A DNA stretch of 64,000 bases from the NCBI GenBank assembly GCA_947503305.1, contig CANNDF010000003.1:496001-560000 (forward strand). The letters are read 5' to 3'. Of the stretch, positions 45,584 to 53,807 are shown piece after piece. A program made the translations under genes and the position numbers. Under the pieces are notes generated by a model that was given only the letters and a program-made list of their open reading frames with translations, was not told where the DNA came from and searched no databases. Numbering within the stretch: the first letter of the stretch is position 1; the number at the start of each line of letters is the position of its first letter. Source of the DNA: an uncultured Dokdonia sp. (GTDB lineage: Bacteria; Bacteroidota; Bacteroidia; Flavobacteriales; Flavobacteriaceae).

Positions 45584-46354
45584 TTAGGTGTTAGAAGGGA
45601 AGAAAATAGTTTTGATACGATCTATAAGACCTTGTAATACACTAAAAATTGCATCTGAAGAAAACCCTCCTATTAATGCAAGAACGCTCTTGTTAAAAAG
45701 ATTGATATCATCAGAGTTAGTAGAATAAAACGAAATGATCTCTGACATAATCAAACCCGCAATAACCCCTAAAACAATAAGAGCTATATAATAAATAGAA
45801 TCTTCAGGTACTAGGGTTCCTTTCTGTACAGAAGCACTCACATTCTTAAGTAGATAAAAAAGAACACCTAGTCCCGATACTGAAGCCAAATAGCCCAAAT
45901 TTAATAATAGAGGGAGCCCATGATTATCCATGACTCCTTTATCAAGAGATTCATTATTAACATCTGGAGATATCCCAGTAATAATAAAAGTTGCCAAAAA
46001 AAATAAAGCCAATAAAACCAAGTTTCTTATTAAAGGTAGTTTGCTGAAAAGTGATTTTTTTATTCCTTCCTGATGTAATTCTTTGGTATATTCTATAGAT
46101 TTTGGTGTAGCAGGTGCTACATTTTTACATAAGAGGTTATGCGCATTAATCAAACTTTCTACAGAACTATCTTGTATTAAACTTATAATGTCTGTATTGA
46201 TAATCTTACCGTTATAAACAGCAAAAGAAAGCATACTATTAATTTCTTTACTTATCTCTTTTTTAACATCATTAGAAATACCGAGAGATGGAGAGTCTTT
46301 TGTTGTAGTATCCTTTTTTTTGGTATCTGAATTTGGGGAAGGTGTAGTGTCCAT
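45584..46354 (-). CDS. Multi-pass membrane protein paired with the GH19 enzyme
   Basis: Start 46354 (MDTTPSPNSDTKKKD) is chosen because a TATGTTTG promoter element covers the alternative ATG at 46381. About 256 residues: a polar N-terminal part (about 1-110), then four hydrophobic segments (LVLLALFFLATFIITGI, LNLGYLASVSGLGVLFYLL, YIALIVLGVIAGLIMSEII, LALIGGFSSDAIFSVLQGLI). Not similar to a known holin that I recognise, but its position before a signal-less GH19 enzyme fits a holin or anchor role; that is inference. Confidence 0.65.
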   Translation of the reverse strand: MDTTPSPNSDTKKKDTTTKDSPSLGISNDVKKEISKEINSMLSFAVYNGKIINTDIISLIQDSSVESLINAHNLLCKNVAPATPKSIEYTKELHQEGIKKSLFSKLPLIRNLVLLALFFLATFIITGISPDVNNESLDKGVMDNHGLPLLLNLGYLASVSGLGVLFYLLKNVSASVQKGTLVPEDSIYYIALIVLGVIAGLIMSEIISFYSTNSDDINLFNKSVLALIGGFSSDAIFSVLQGLIDRIKTIFFPSNT

Positions 46355-46374
46355 AGTAAAAGGTTTGTTTAATC

Positions 46375-46382
46375 CAAACATA
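46375..46382 (-). promoter_or_regulatory. Candidate -7 element for membrane protein/GH19 operon
   Basis: TATGTTTG on the minus strand, exact TAnnTTTG match; overlaps the upstream ATG and therefore favours the start at 46354. Confidence 0.4.
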
Positions 46383-46529
46383 CTATTATACCATGCTATT
46401 TATACCCGTGTAGATATGCGATTGTAAAATCAAGTATAAATACGTAGTTATATATCATAACCTATTATAAATAACATAGGCAAATAGATATCTAGGAATA
46501 ACTATAAGCAATGGTATAAAATCTTCTAG

Positions 46530-46537
46530 TATCTTTG
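46530..46537 (+). promoter_or_regulatory. Candidate -7 element for rdgB
   Basis: TATCTTTG, exact match, 24 bases before the chosen rdgB start. An alternative ATG at 46535 lies inside this element. Confidence 0.5.
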
Positions 46538-46561
46538 TTTACTATAAATCATCCCGTTATT

Positions 46562-47146
46562 ATGACGCTCGTTTTTGCTACAAACAATCCTAATAAATTA
46601 AAAGAAGTTCAGGCTTTAATTCCATCACATATTGTACTTAAAAGTTTAGAAGATATAGGATGTTATGAAGATATTGTAGAAGATGCTCCTACGATAGAAG
46701 GTAATGCTATTTTAAAAGCACAGTATGTAAAAAATAAGTATGGTTATGATTGTTTTGCAGATGACACGGGATTAGAAGTAACCTCATTACATGATGAACC
46801 TGGCGTATTTTCTGCTCGTTATGCTGGCCCTCAAAAAAATGCGTCTGACAATATGAATAAACTACTTATCAATCTAGCGACGCAAACTGATCGAAGTGCT
46901 CAGTTTAAGACAGTAATCGCTTTCGCGAAAACGGACCAAATTCACACATTTGAAGGGGTATGTAAAGGTCATATTACCAAAGAACGACAAGGGGATGGAG
47001 GGTTTGGATACGATCCCATTTTTAGACCAGAAGGATATGAAGCTACATTTGCGCAAATGGCACTTGCACTAAAAGGGAAAATAGGGCATCGCGGAAAAGC
47101 CGTGAGCAAGTTCATAGCGTATATAACAAACACAACATCTCAATAA
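46562..47146 (+). CDS. rdgB: Non-canonical purine NTP pyrophosphatase (RdgB/HAM1)
   Basis: Start 46562 (MTLVFATNNPNKLKEVQALI) matches the family; the longer frame starts within a promoter element. About 194 residues. Hydrolyses dITP and XTP to clean the nucleotide pool. Motifs: FATNNPNK, FADDTGLEV, GVFSARYAGP, GDGGFGYDPIF and GKIGHRGKAV. A one-mismatch palindrome copy encodes AFAK in TVIAFAKTDQ. Confidence 0.97.
   Translation: MTLVFATNNPNKLKEVQALIPSHIVLKSLEDIGCYEDIVEDAPTIEGNAILKAQYVKNKYGYDCFADDTGLEVTSLHDEPGVFSARYAGPQKNASDNMNKLLINLATQTDRSAQFKTVIAFAKTDQIHTFEGVCKGHITKERQGDGGFGYDPIFRPEGYEATFAQMALALKGKIGHRGKAVSKFIAYITNTTSQ
46919..46932. repeat. Dispersed palindrome, one-mismatch copy inside rdgB
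   Basis: GCTTTCGCGAAAAC, read in the A-F-A-K frame. Confidence 0.65.
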
Positions 47147-47183
47147 TATTTTAAATTTAAATAGCCTATTCGTTATTATACAG

Positions 47184-47191
47184 TATCTTTG
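47184..47191 (+). promoter_or_regulatory. Candidate -7 element for DEAD-box helicase
   Basis: TATCTTTG, exact match; no TTG at the ideal distance. Would give a leader of about 100 bases with a small hairpin CCTCA/TGAGG. Confidence 0.5.
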
Positions 47192-47295
47192 CCGCTTGAA
47201 AACCTCAGGGTGAGGTATGAGTTGATCGAAGCAAGTGGTTTTAATACGTCGTTGCGCTTCCTATAACTCGCATATAACGTATATAAATATATCAA

Positions 47296-49242
47296 ATGAC
47301 TTTTGATCAATTAGGCTTACATGAGTCTTTACTTCAGGCTATTGCCGATATGGGTTTTGAAACCCCATCAGAAATTCAAGAAAAAGCAATCCCAACATTA
47401 CTCGCAGAAGATCGCGATATGGTCGCGCTTGCACAAACAGGTACCGGTAAAACTGCAGCCTTTGGATTTCCATTATTACAACAAATAGATGCGTCTAGTC
47501 GTACTACACAAGGATTAATAATTGCACCTACACGAGAATTATGTCTTCAGATTACTAATGAAATGAAGCTCTATGCAAAACACCTTAAAGGGGTGCGTGT
47601 CGTTGCCGTGTATGGAGGTGCAAATATTCAAGAACAAGCACGAGAAATATCAAAAGGAGCTCAAATTATTGTTGCAACTCCAGGTCGTATGCAAGATATG
47701 ATGCGTCGTCGCATGGTAGATATATCAAAATTGAACTATTGCGTATTAGATGAGGCTGATGAAATGCTTAATATGGGGTTTTATGAGGATATAACAACCA
47801 TTCTTGCAGATACCCCAGAAGATAAACTTACATGGCTTTTTAGTGCTACAATGCCTAAAGAAGTTGCACGTATAGCAAAGGAATTTATGATTAACCCACT
47901 TGAAATAACAGTGGGATCAAAAAACGAGGGAGCAAAAAATGTATCTCATGAATACTATGTCGTTCATACACGGGATCGCTATCAAGCACTTAAAAGACTT
48001 GCAGATGCAAATCCTGCTATTTTTTCTGTTATTTTTTGCCGTACTAAAAGAGATACACAAAAAGTAGCCGAACAGCTTATAGAAGATGGATATAATGCAG
48101 CCGCTTTACACGGAGATTTAAGCCAAAACCAACGAGACTTAGTGATGAAAAGTTTCCGTGGTAGACAGATCCAAATGCTAGTAGCAACAGATGTCGCAGC
48201 TCGTGGTATCGATGTAGATGATATTACACATGTCATTAATTACCAACTCCCAGATGAAATAGAAACCTACACTCATAGATCTGGTCGTACAGGTAGAGCC
48301 GGCAAATCTGGAACCTCTATGGTTATTGTTACCAAGAGTGAGATGCGTAAAATCAAGCAACTTGAAAAAATCTTAGGTAAAAAATTTGAGCAAAAAACGA
48401 TTCCTGATGGAAAAGAGATTACGCAGGTACAGCTTTTTCATTTAGCAAATAAGATTAATGATACGCAAGTCAATCATGAGATCGATACATATCTTCCAGC
48501 TATTGAAGAAGTATTAGAAGGAAACTCAAAAGAAGAATTGATTAAAAAGGTTTTTTCTGTAGAATTTACACGTTTCTTCAACTATTATAAAAAAGCAAAA
48601 GACCTTAACCAAAATGCCGTCGCAGCAGCAAAAGAAGAATCTGGAGATACAACTCGTTTCTTTATTAACGTAGGTCGTAAGGATGATTTTGACTGGATGA
48701 AACTCAAAGATTTCCTCAAAGAGATGACAGGCCTGGGACAAGATGGTATCTATAGAGTAGATTGTAAGGATAGTTTTTCTTTTTTCAATACAGATACAGA
48801 GCACAAGGCAATGGTTCTTGGTCTTTTTGAAGATTTTAATCTAGATGGGCGTCGTGTAAGTGTAGAAGAGACACAAGGTGGCGGAGGCCGTGATCGTAAA
48901 CGTGGCGGTAGAGATAGAAGACGTAATGACCGAAGAAATGATGATCGTCGCGGAGGAGGCTTTAGAGGTAGAAGCGATAGAAACCGAACAAATGACGGTA
49001 ATAATCGTCGCAATGAAAAATCTCGCAATGATAACCGCTCTCCTAGAAGAAGTGAAAGACGTTCTGATGATCGTGATCATACAAACAATTTTTCTGATGA
49101 TCGCTCATCTAGAAGAAGCGATCGTAGTAGGTCAGATAGAAAACCTACTCGTGCTGAACGAGGAGGACCTTCACGGTCTCCTAGAAGGTCTGAAAATAAT
49201 GAAAACTCACCATTTTCTGGAAAACGCAGACGTCGTAGTTAG
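47296..49242 (+). CDS. DEAD-box RNA helicase
   Basis: 648 residues. Helicase core with Q motif (SEIQEKAIPTL), motif I AQTGTGKTAAFG, Ia APTRELCLQ, DEAD as VLDEADEMLNMGF, SAT as FSATMPKEVARI, and motif VI HRSGRTGRAGKSG. A DbpA/CsdA-type RNA-binding domain follows (about 455-530; FFINVGRKDDFDWMKLKDF), then a long Arg/Gly/Asp/Ser-rich tail (about 535-648) typical of RNA-binding, phase-separating helicases. Closest by layout to DeaD/CsdA; roles in ribosome assembly and cold adaptation are usual for such proteins. Confidence 0.95.
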   Translation: MTFDQLGLHESLLQAIADMGFETPSEIQEKAIPTLLAEDRDMVALAQTGTGKTAAFGFPLLQQIDASSRTTQGLIIAPTRELCLQITNEMKLYAKHLKGVRVVAVYGGANIQEQAREISKGAQIIVATPGRMQDMMRRRMVDISKLNYCVLDEADEMLNMGFYEDITTILADTPEDKLTWLFSATMPKEVARIAKEFMINPLEITVGSKNEGAKNVSHEYYVVHTRDRYQALKRLADANPAIFSVIFCRTKRDTQKVAEQLIEDGYNAAALHGDLSQNQRDLVMKSFRGRQIQMLVATDVAARGIDVDDITHVINYQLPDEIETYTHRSGRTGRAGKSGTSMVIVTKSEMRKIKQLEKILGKKFEQKTIPDGKEITQVQLFHLANKINDTQVNHEIDTYLPAIEEVLEGNSKEELIKKVFSVEFTRFFNYYKKAKDLNQNAVAAAKEESGDTTRFFINVGRKDDFDWMKLKDFLKEMTGLGQDGIYRVDCKDSFSFFNTDTEHKAMVLGLFEDFNLDGRRVSVEETQGGGGRDRKRGGRDRRRNDRRNDDRRGGGFRGRSDRNRTNDGNNRRNEKSRNDNRSPRRSERRSDDRDHTNNFSDDRSSRRSDRSRSDRKPTRAERGGPSRSPRRSENNENSPFSGKRRRRS

Positions 49243-49259
49243 TCCATAATATAGTTTAA

Positions 49260-49290
49260 TTGTTATATTTATTGTAAAAATGTAGTTTTG
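49260..49290 (+). promoter_or_regulatory. Promoter of carboxypeptidase-regulatory-like gene
   Basis: TTG (49260-49262), 20-base spacer, TAGTTTTG (49283-49290), complete consensus match. 20 bases before the start codon. Confidence 0.75.
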
Positions 49291-49309
49291 GCAAGGTTTT
49301 TACGACGGA

Positions 49310-50143
49310 ATGCATAAATTGCACCTAGCTATGAGATCAATTCTATTTATATTATTTTTAGTATGTACTACTTGCGCGACGATGATTGGACAAGAAGAGG
49401 ATACGCTTTCGCGAAAGCAAGATTCAGTTCCTCCCCTTGCTTCAGGAAATATTAATGGTGCAGTTTTAAGTTCATCAACAGATCAAGTTTTAAAGAATGT
49501 AAATATTGTTAATCTTACAAATCTTAAAGGTGCTATTACTGATGATGAAGGAAAATTTGAAATCAAAGCTAAGGTAGATGATACCTTATTCTTTTCATAT
49601 CTAGGATATAAAACATTACAAGTACGAGTAAGTGCAGACTGGGTAAAGTATGGGGATGTAAAAATTAAAATGACCGAAGTAGGTATTGCTCTAGAAGAAG
49701 TTGTAGTACAAGAAATTCAGTTAACAGGATATCTAGAAATAGATGCAAAAAGAATTCCTATTTATAATAATTCTCGATTCAGTATTTCTGGACTTAATAC
49801 AGGGTATGAAGGGGGTAAAACACAACCTGGTGCTGTAAGTAAAGTAATTAATGCCATTTTCAATCCTGCAGATTTATTGTATAATCTTTTTGGAAAAAAA
49901 CCGAATCAGCTTAAAAAATTGAGGCAGATTAAAGAAGATGATAAAGTCAGGAACCTTCTCGAAAAGAAGTTTGATAGGGAAACTCTTGTAGCTCTTCTTC
50001 AGATAGATCGTATTGATATAGATGCCATTTTAAATAATTGTAATTACTCAGATAACTTTATTGTAACGGCAAATGATCTTCAGATTCTTGATGCAATCAG
50101 TGAGTGTTATGAAGAATATAGGGTTTTACAACGAAAAAAATAA
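49310..50143 (+). CDS. Carboxypeptidase-regulatory-like domain protein
   Basis: 277 residues. Signal peptide (SILFILFLVCTTCATMIGQ), then a CarbopepD_reg-like beta domain (about 47-125; NINGAVLSSSTDQVLKNVNI, LKGAITDDEGKFEIKAKVDD, LFFSYLGYKTLQV) as found at the N-terminus of TonB receptors, but no barrel. The C-terminal half (about 150-277) is soluble and helical. A palindrome copy encodes DTLSRKQD just after the signal. A second in-frame ATG (MRSILFIL) seven codons on could be used. Role at the cell envelope unknown. Confidence 0.82.
   Translation: MHKLHLAMRSILFILFLVCTTCATMIGQEEDTLSRKQDSVPPLASGNINGAVLSSSTDQVLKNVNIVNLTNLKGAITDDEGKFEIKAKVDDTLFFSYLGYKTLQVRVSADWVKYGDVKIKMTEVGIALEEVVVQEIQLTGYLEIDAKRIPIYNNSRFSISGLNTGYEGGKTQPGAVSKVINAIFNPADLLYNLFGKKPNQLKKLRQIKEDDKVRNLLEKKFDRETLVALLQIDRIDIDAILNNCNYSDNFIVTANDLQILDAISECYEEYRVLQRKK
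49405..49418. repeat. Dispersed palindrome, exact copy in carboxypeptidase-regulatory-like gene
   Basis: GCTTTCGCGAAAGC, read in the L-S-R-K frame. Confidence 0.9.
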
Positions 50144-50205
50144 CACCCACCATCTTAAAATTTTATACTCTAAGACAGGCTATTTAGGGTAGCTACAGCA
50201 AAGTG

Positions 50206-50583
50206 CTATTTATTACTATGTAGAGCTACGCGATTACCCTCTGTATCTAAAAATACGGCCATAAAACCGTGTCCCTCTCCAATTTCTGTCTTAGGTTGTA
50301 TAATTTTTCCTCCTGCAACTTCTACGCGTTGTAGTTCTATTGTAATCTCTTCTGTACTAAAATACAATAAAGTACTCGTTTCACTAGGAATATAGGATTC
50401 CTGTTTTATCAATGTTCCAGTAGCGGCTCCCACTTCTTCAGATGGTGGAAACCATCCCATTTCTAATCCACCAAAAGTCACAGGTTTGATAGTAATATCA
50501 AACACTTTCTCATAAAACGCGATGGCCCGAGACATTTTTATCACCGGAACTTCAAACCATGCTAAATGTATTGTATTAGGCAT
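50206..50583 (-). CDS. VOC-family protein
   Basis: 125 residues, one VOC domain: TIHLAWFEVPVIKMSRAIAF, YEKVFDITIKPVTFGGLEMG and the C-terminal GHGFMAVFLDTEGNRVALHS. Resembles the glyoxalase/bleomycin-resistance group often called PhnB-like or lactoylglutathione-lyase-like. Its start overlaps the SRPBCC gene by eight bases, so they are coupled. Confidence 0.87.
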   Translation of the reverse strand: MPNTIHLAWFEVPVIKMSRAIAFYEKVFDITIKPVTFGGLEMGWFPPSEEVGAATGTLIKQESYIPSETSTLLYFSTEEITIELQRVEVAGGKIIQPKTEIGEGHGFMAVFLDTEGNRVALHSNK

Positions 50584-51106
50584 CCTCCAATATTTTTTTT
50601 AAACTTTCTAATCCTTCTTCAAAATCTTTTCCAACGGCTTTATCCATATTAAAAAAATTCATAAAAACTGTAGCAGGGAATTTGTTATTTCCGCTAAACC
50701 CCCAAACTACTTTTGTTTGCCCTGGACCTGCATCCTCTACTGTATAATATCCGTTACTTTCAGACTTCCAAGGCTTTAAAAAAACTAAGTAGTTTTCTAT
50801 ACGTTCATTTTCTATAATTTTAGTAATTGTCTGGCTTCCTACACCTACATCTTTGTTTCCTTCCCAACTAGCTTTAAACCCTACTTCCCCATCTACACCA
50901 CTATATTCTTGTTTCATTGTCGGGTCTTTCTTTTTCCAAGGAGACCAATGATCTTGATTCTTGACTAATTTTAAGTACGGAAATACAACTTCTTTGGGTT
51001 TATCTATAGTAATGCTACGGTGTATATTATACGTTTTAGGACCCGTAGCCGCAAGTAGGATGATAATAACAAGAATAGCAGCGATAACATAGATAAAAAT
51101 TATCAT
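50576..51106 (-). CDS. SRPBCC (polyketide cyclase-like) protein, membrane-anchored
   Basis: 176 residues. N-terminal membrane helix (IYVIAAILVIIILLAATGP) followed by an SRPBCC/START-like lipid- or ligand-binding fold: NIHRSITIDKPKEVVFPYLK, HWSPWKKKDPTMKQEYSG, VGVGSQTITKIIENERIENY and GPGQTKVVWGFSGNNKFP. Function unknown. A TATTTTTG-type -7 element (51109-51116, minus strand) nearly touches the start codon, so the transcript may be leaderless. Coupled to the VOC gene. Confidence 0.86.
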   Translation of the reverse strand: MIIFIYVIAAILVIIILLAATGPKTYNIHRSITIDKPKEVVFPYLKLVKNQDHWSPWKKKDPTMKQEYSGVDGEVGFKASWEGNKDVGVGSQTITKIIENERIENYLVFLKPWKSESNGYYTVEDAGPGQTKVVWGFSGNNKFPATVFMNFFNMDKAVGKDFEEGLESLKKILEDA

Positions 51107-51183
51107 GACAAAAATAGGTGTTGGTTACTTCTTTAAATTTAAGAAAATAGAATTAAATCTATAGAAACAACCATTTTATACCC

Positions 51184-51819
51184 TCATAATGCTTTTATAA
51201 TATCTATAGGGTCTGCTCTAAGCTTATAATCTTCGGCAAGAAAATGATAGGTAATCTTTCCTTTTTGGTCTATCACATAAGTAGCTGCAATTGGTAATTC
51301 ATTTGCTGTATTTCCTTGACTTTGATCTAGGTTAATGCCAAATTTTTTATATAATACTACTAAATCTTCAGGTAATTTATAAATCAAGCCTATAGAACGA
51401 GCAAGCGCATTATTTTCGCTTGTAAGCACTTGAAAATCTAGTTTATTTTTTTCCTGAGTATTCAATGAATTATCAGGAGTTTCGGGAGTAATAGCTACTA
51501 GGGTTGCTCCCTTAGCATTGATTTGAGGAAGTGCTTGTTGTAATCCTCTCAATGTAATATTACAATATGGACACCATCCCCCTCTATAAAATGTAAGTAC
51601 TACATTTCCATTTTTTAATAAATCATAGAGAGAGATCACTTCTCCACGTGCATTTGGTAATGTAAAATCTGGAAATGTGTCACCTGTCTTAATAGCATGC
51701 GACAATATATCTGTTGCTTCTAACTCCGTTATAGCATTTTGCATAATATCTTGAGCAACTCCTGGATGTCTTTTTACACTGGCATCTGCATAATCTTTAA
51801 GTTTTTCTGTAAGTGTCAT
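51184..51819 (-). CDS. Peroxiredoxin-like (AhpC/TSA) protein
   Basis: 211 residues. The thioredoxin-fold redox domain starts at about 45 (GDTFPDFTLPNARGEVISLY) with a CxxC at residues 83-86 in FYRGGWCPYCNITLRGLQQA. AhpC/TSA-like proteins reduce peroxides or disulfides. The CxxC form points to a thioredoxin-like reductase or atypical peroxiredoxin. No signal peptide. Confidence 0.9.
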   Translation of the reverse strand: MTLTEKLKDYADASVKRHPGVAQDIMQNAITELEATDILSHAIKTGDTFPDFTLPNARGEVISLYDLLKNGNVVLTFYRGGWCPYCNITLRGLQQALPQINAKGATLVAITPETPDNSLNTQEKNKLDFQVLTSENNALARSIGLIYKLPEDLVVLYKKFGINLDQSQGNTANELPIAATYVIDQKGKITYHFLAEDYKLRADPIDIIKAL

Positions 51820-51906
51820 TTTCTTTTACTTTTTTAAAAACTTAGACATATTTCTTACCGTTTCATTACATACAGATACAAGAATATTATAATCAAAAAA
51901 TGATCT

Positions 51907-52566
51907 CTAAGTTTGTGTATTCTCCCTCCATCTAGCTTCTATACGATCTACATCTTTAATCATTTTTTTTGTCCACTCCATTTTTTTTTCAAGCACTTCG
52001 ATTGAAGAAAGGCGCCATTGTACTTCAGAAGTTTTTAACTTTGCCATTATATGTTGTAATGTAATGGCTGCAGAAACAGATATATTAAGGCTTTCTGTAA
52101 AACCTACCATGGGGATATAAATAAAATCATCTGCCATATCTATAACCTCCTGACTTAATCCTTCAGTTTCTCGACCAAAAAATATTGCAGCTTTATCTGT
52201 AATATCAAAATTGTCTAATGGATACGCTTTTTGGTGAGGAGTAGTCGCTATAATCCGATATCCTTTTGTTTTAAGTGAGTGGATACACTCTTTGGTATTG
52301 GTATGACGCTGGACATCTACCCATTTCTGTGCTCCCATCGCAATCTCCCGATCAATCCGTTTTACATTAACTTCTTCTATTACATTCAATTCCTGAATTC
52401 CAAAAGACTCGCAACTACGTATTACTGCACTTGTATTATGAAGTTGATATACATCTTCTACTACTACTGTAATATGTCGAGTACGTTCTGATAATACCTT
52501 GTCAAAGAGATTTCTCCGACGTTCTGTTAAAAAAGTTTGTAAATATGCTAATAGTTTAAGATCCAT
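51907..52566 (-). CDS. trmH: TrmH-family tRNA/rRNA 2'-O-methyltransferase
   Basis: 219 residues. SpoU/TrmH SPOUT enzyme: motif 1 NTSAVIRSCESFGIQELNVI, motif 2 IFFGRETEGLSQEVID, motif 3 IPMVGFTESLNISVSAAI. Length and the C-terminal WRLSSIEVLEKKMEWTKKMI extension fit TrmH (tRNA Gm18), although other SpoU paralogs are possible. Divergent from the sirtuin gene. Confidence 0.9.
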   Translation of the reverse strand: MDLKLLAYLQTFLTERRRNLFDKVLSERTRHITVVVEDVYQLHNTSAVIRSCESFGIQELNVIEEVNVKRIDREIAMGAQKWVDVQRHTNTKECIHSLKTKGYRIIATTPHQKAYPLDNFDITDKAAIFFGRETEGLSQEVIDMADDFIYIPMVGFTESLNISVSAAITLQHIMAKLKTSEVQWRLSSIEVLEKKMEWTKKMIKDVDRIEARWRENTQT

Positions 52567-52621
52567 AATTATTGCTTACTGGATAAAGATACTGTACTTT
52601 TAAAATGTAAAATCAAAACAG

Positions 52622-53308
52622 GTGAAAAAGCAGAAGATTATTGTATTGACTGGTGCAGGAATAAGTGCCGAAAGTGGCATCAAAACCTTTAGAGATGCAG
52701 ACGGTTTATGGGAAGGTCATGATGTTATGGAAGTCGCATCCCCTGAAGGATGGAGAAGAAACAAAGAGCTAGTATTAGATTTTTATAATCAACGAAGGCG
52801 ACAATTATTAGATGTCACTCCCAATGAGGCACATATAGCCTTAGTAAATCTTGAAAAAAAATACGATGTACATATTGTTACTCAAAATGTAGATGATCTT
52901 CATGAACGAGCTGGTAGTTCTCAAGTACTACATCTTCATGGAGAACTTCTTAAAGTACGCAGTACTTTTGATGAAGATCTTATCTTAGACTGGAAAACTG
53001 ATTTGAATATTGGTGATTTTTGCGAGCATAACCATCAATTACGACCTCATATTGTATGGTTTGGAGAAATGGTCCCTTTACTAGATACTGCTGCTTTCTT
53101 AGTAAGCCAGGCAGATTATATAATTATTATAGGAACCTCAATGCAAGTATATCCAGCCGCTGGATTAATAGACTATGTTCAGGCAAACATACCGATTCAT
53201 TTTGTCGACCCAAATCCTGCTGTATCTCCAAGGGATAACCTTACCATCCATAAAAAAACTGCAACTGAAGGAGTGCCTAAAATTGTACACTCTTTATTGA
53301 GCTTGTAA
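52622..53308 (+). CDS. cobB: Sir2-family NAD-dependent deacylase
   Basis: 228 residues, start GTG at 52622 (MKKQKIIVLTGAGISAESGI). Rossmann NAD-binding motifs GAGISAESGI and TQNVDDLHERAG, catalytic His106 in LHLHGELLKVR, LRPHIVWFGEMVP and IGTSMQVYPAAGLI. This is the deacylase (CobB/SIRT5-like) class, but the four zinc-ribbon cysteines are mostly absent: VRSTFDEDLILDW where E. coli has VRC, and only DFCEHNHQ after it. Removes acyl groups from protein lysines. Overlaps the convergent heme-binding gene by 15 bases. Confidence 0.93.
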   Translation: MKKQKIIVLTGAGISAESGIKTFRDADGLWEGHDVMEVASPEGWRRNKELVLDFYNQRRRQLLDVTPNEAHIALVNLEKKYDVHIVTQNVDDLHERAGSSQVLHLHGELLKVRSTFDEDLILDWKTDLNIGDFCEHNHQLRPHIVWFGEMVPLLDTAAFLVSQADYIIIIGTSMQVYPAAGLIDYVQANIPIHFVDPNPAVSPRDNLTIHKKTATEGVPKIVHSLLSL

Positions 53309-53770
53309 TTGCCCTGTATATTGTAATCGTGCTGCTTTTGCCCATATGAGCATTTCTTTAATTTGCGCATCACTTAATATAGCATCTTTATGTACCCATG
53401 TATATGAGTCTAAGGGCATAGATTTGGCACCGACCATCTCTATAAGCTCCTCCAGTTTATGATCTTTACGTTTTGCCGAATATGAAGACCATTCTGACAC
53501 ATTAAAATGTCTTTTTCCGTTTTTGATATGATCAGAAAGCCAGTATGACACGGGAGCTATCTCTGCATACCATGGGTATACTGTTTGATTACTATGGCAA
53601 TCATAACATGCTGTTTCAAGAGTAGTTACTACAGATGAAATAGGTTTTGTCTCTTCTATAAATTCTTGAACGCTAGCATAACTGCCTTCTTCATTTTTAT
53701 CTGGGCGAATAAACTGCATGACTACAAAAGCAATTAACGCCAAAACAAAAAATCGTTTAATCCACTTCAT
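53294..53770 (-). CDS. Heme-binding domain protein (CxxCH), second copy
   Basis: 158 residues. Membrane anchor (about 5-20), then the same fold as the protein at 22114: CYDCH at residues 55-59, QTVYPWYAEIAPVSYWLSDH, YSAKRKDHKLEEL and MPLDSYTWVH. Predicted c-type heme protein of the periplasmic face. The two copies share the CYDCHSN...TVYPWYAE core and the whole layout but differ at many positions. Convergent with the sirtuin gene and divergent from the 53808 gene. No Fur-type box like that of the first copy is visible upstream. Confidence 0.88.
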   Translation of the reverse strand: MKWIKRFFVLALIAFVVMQFIRPDKNEEGSYASVQEFIEETKPISSVVTTLETACYDCHSNQTVYPWYAEIAPVSYWLSDHIKNGKRHFNVSEWSSYSAKRKDHKLEELIEMVGAKSMPLDSYTWVHKDAILSDAQIKEMLIWAKAARLQYTGQLQAQ

Positions 53771-53807
53771 ATTGTTATTTTTAGGAATTGAAATTTACAA
53801 AATCAAA

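Noticed and set aside
35575-46354. Tail-collar gene and GH19 pair as remnants of one prophage
   Set aside because: They are 9 kb apart with normal housekeeping and signalling genes between, no integrase, capsid, portal or attachment sites.
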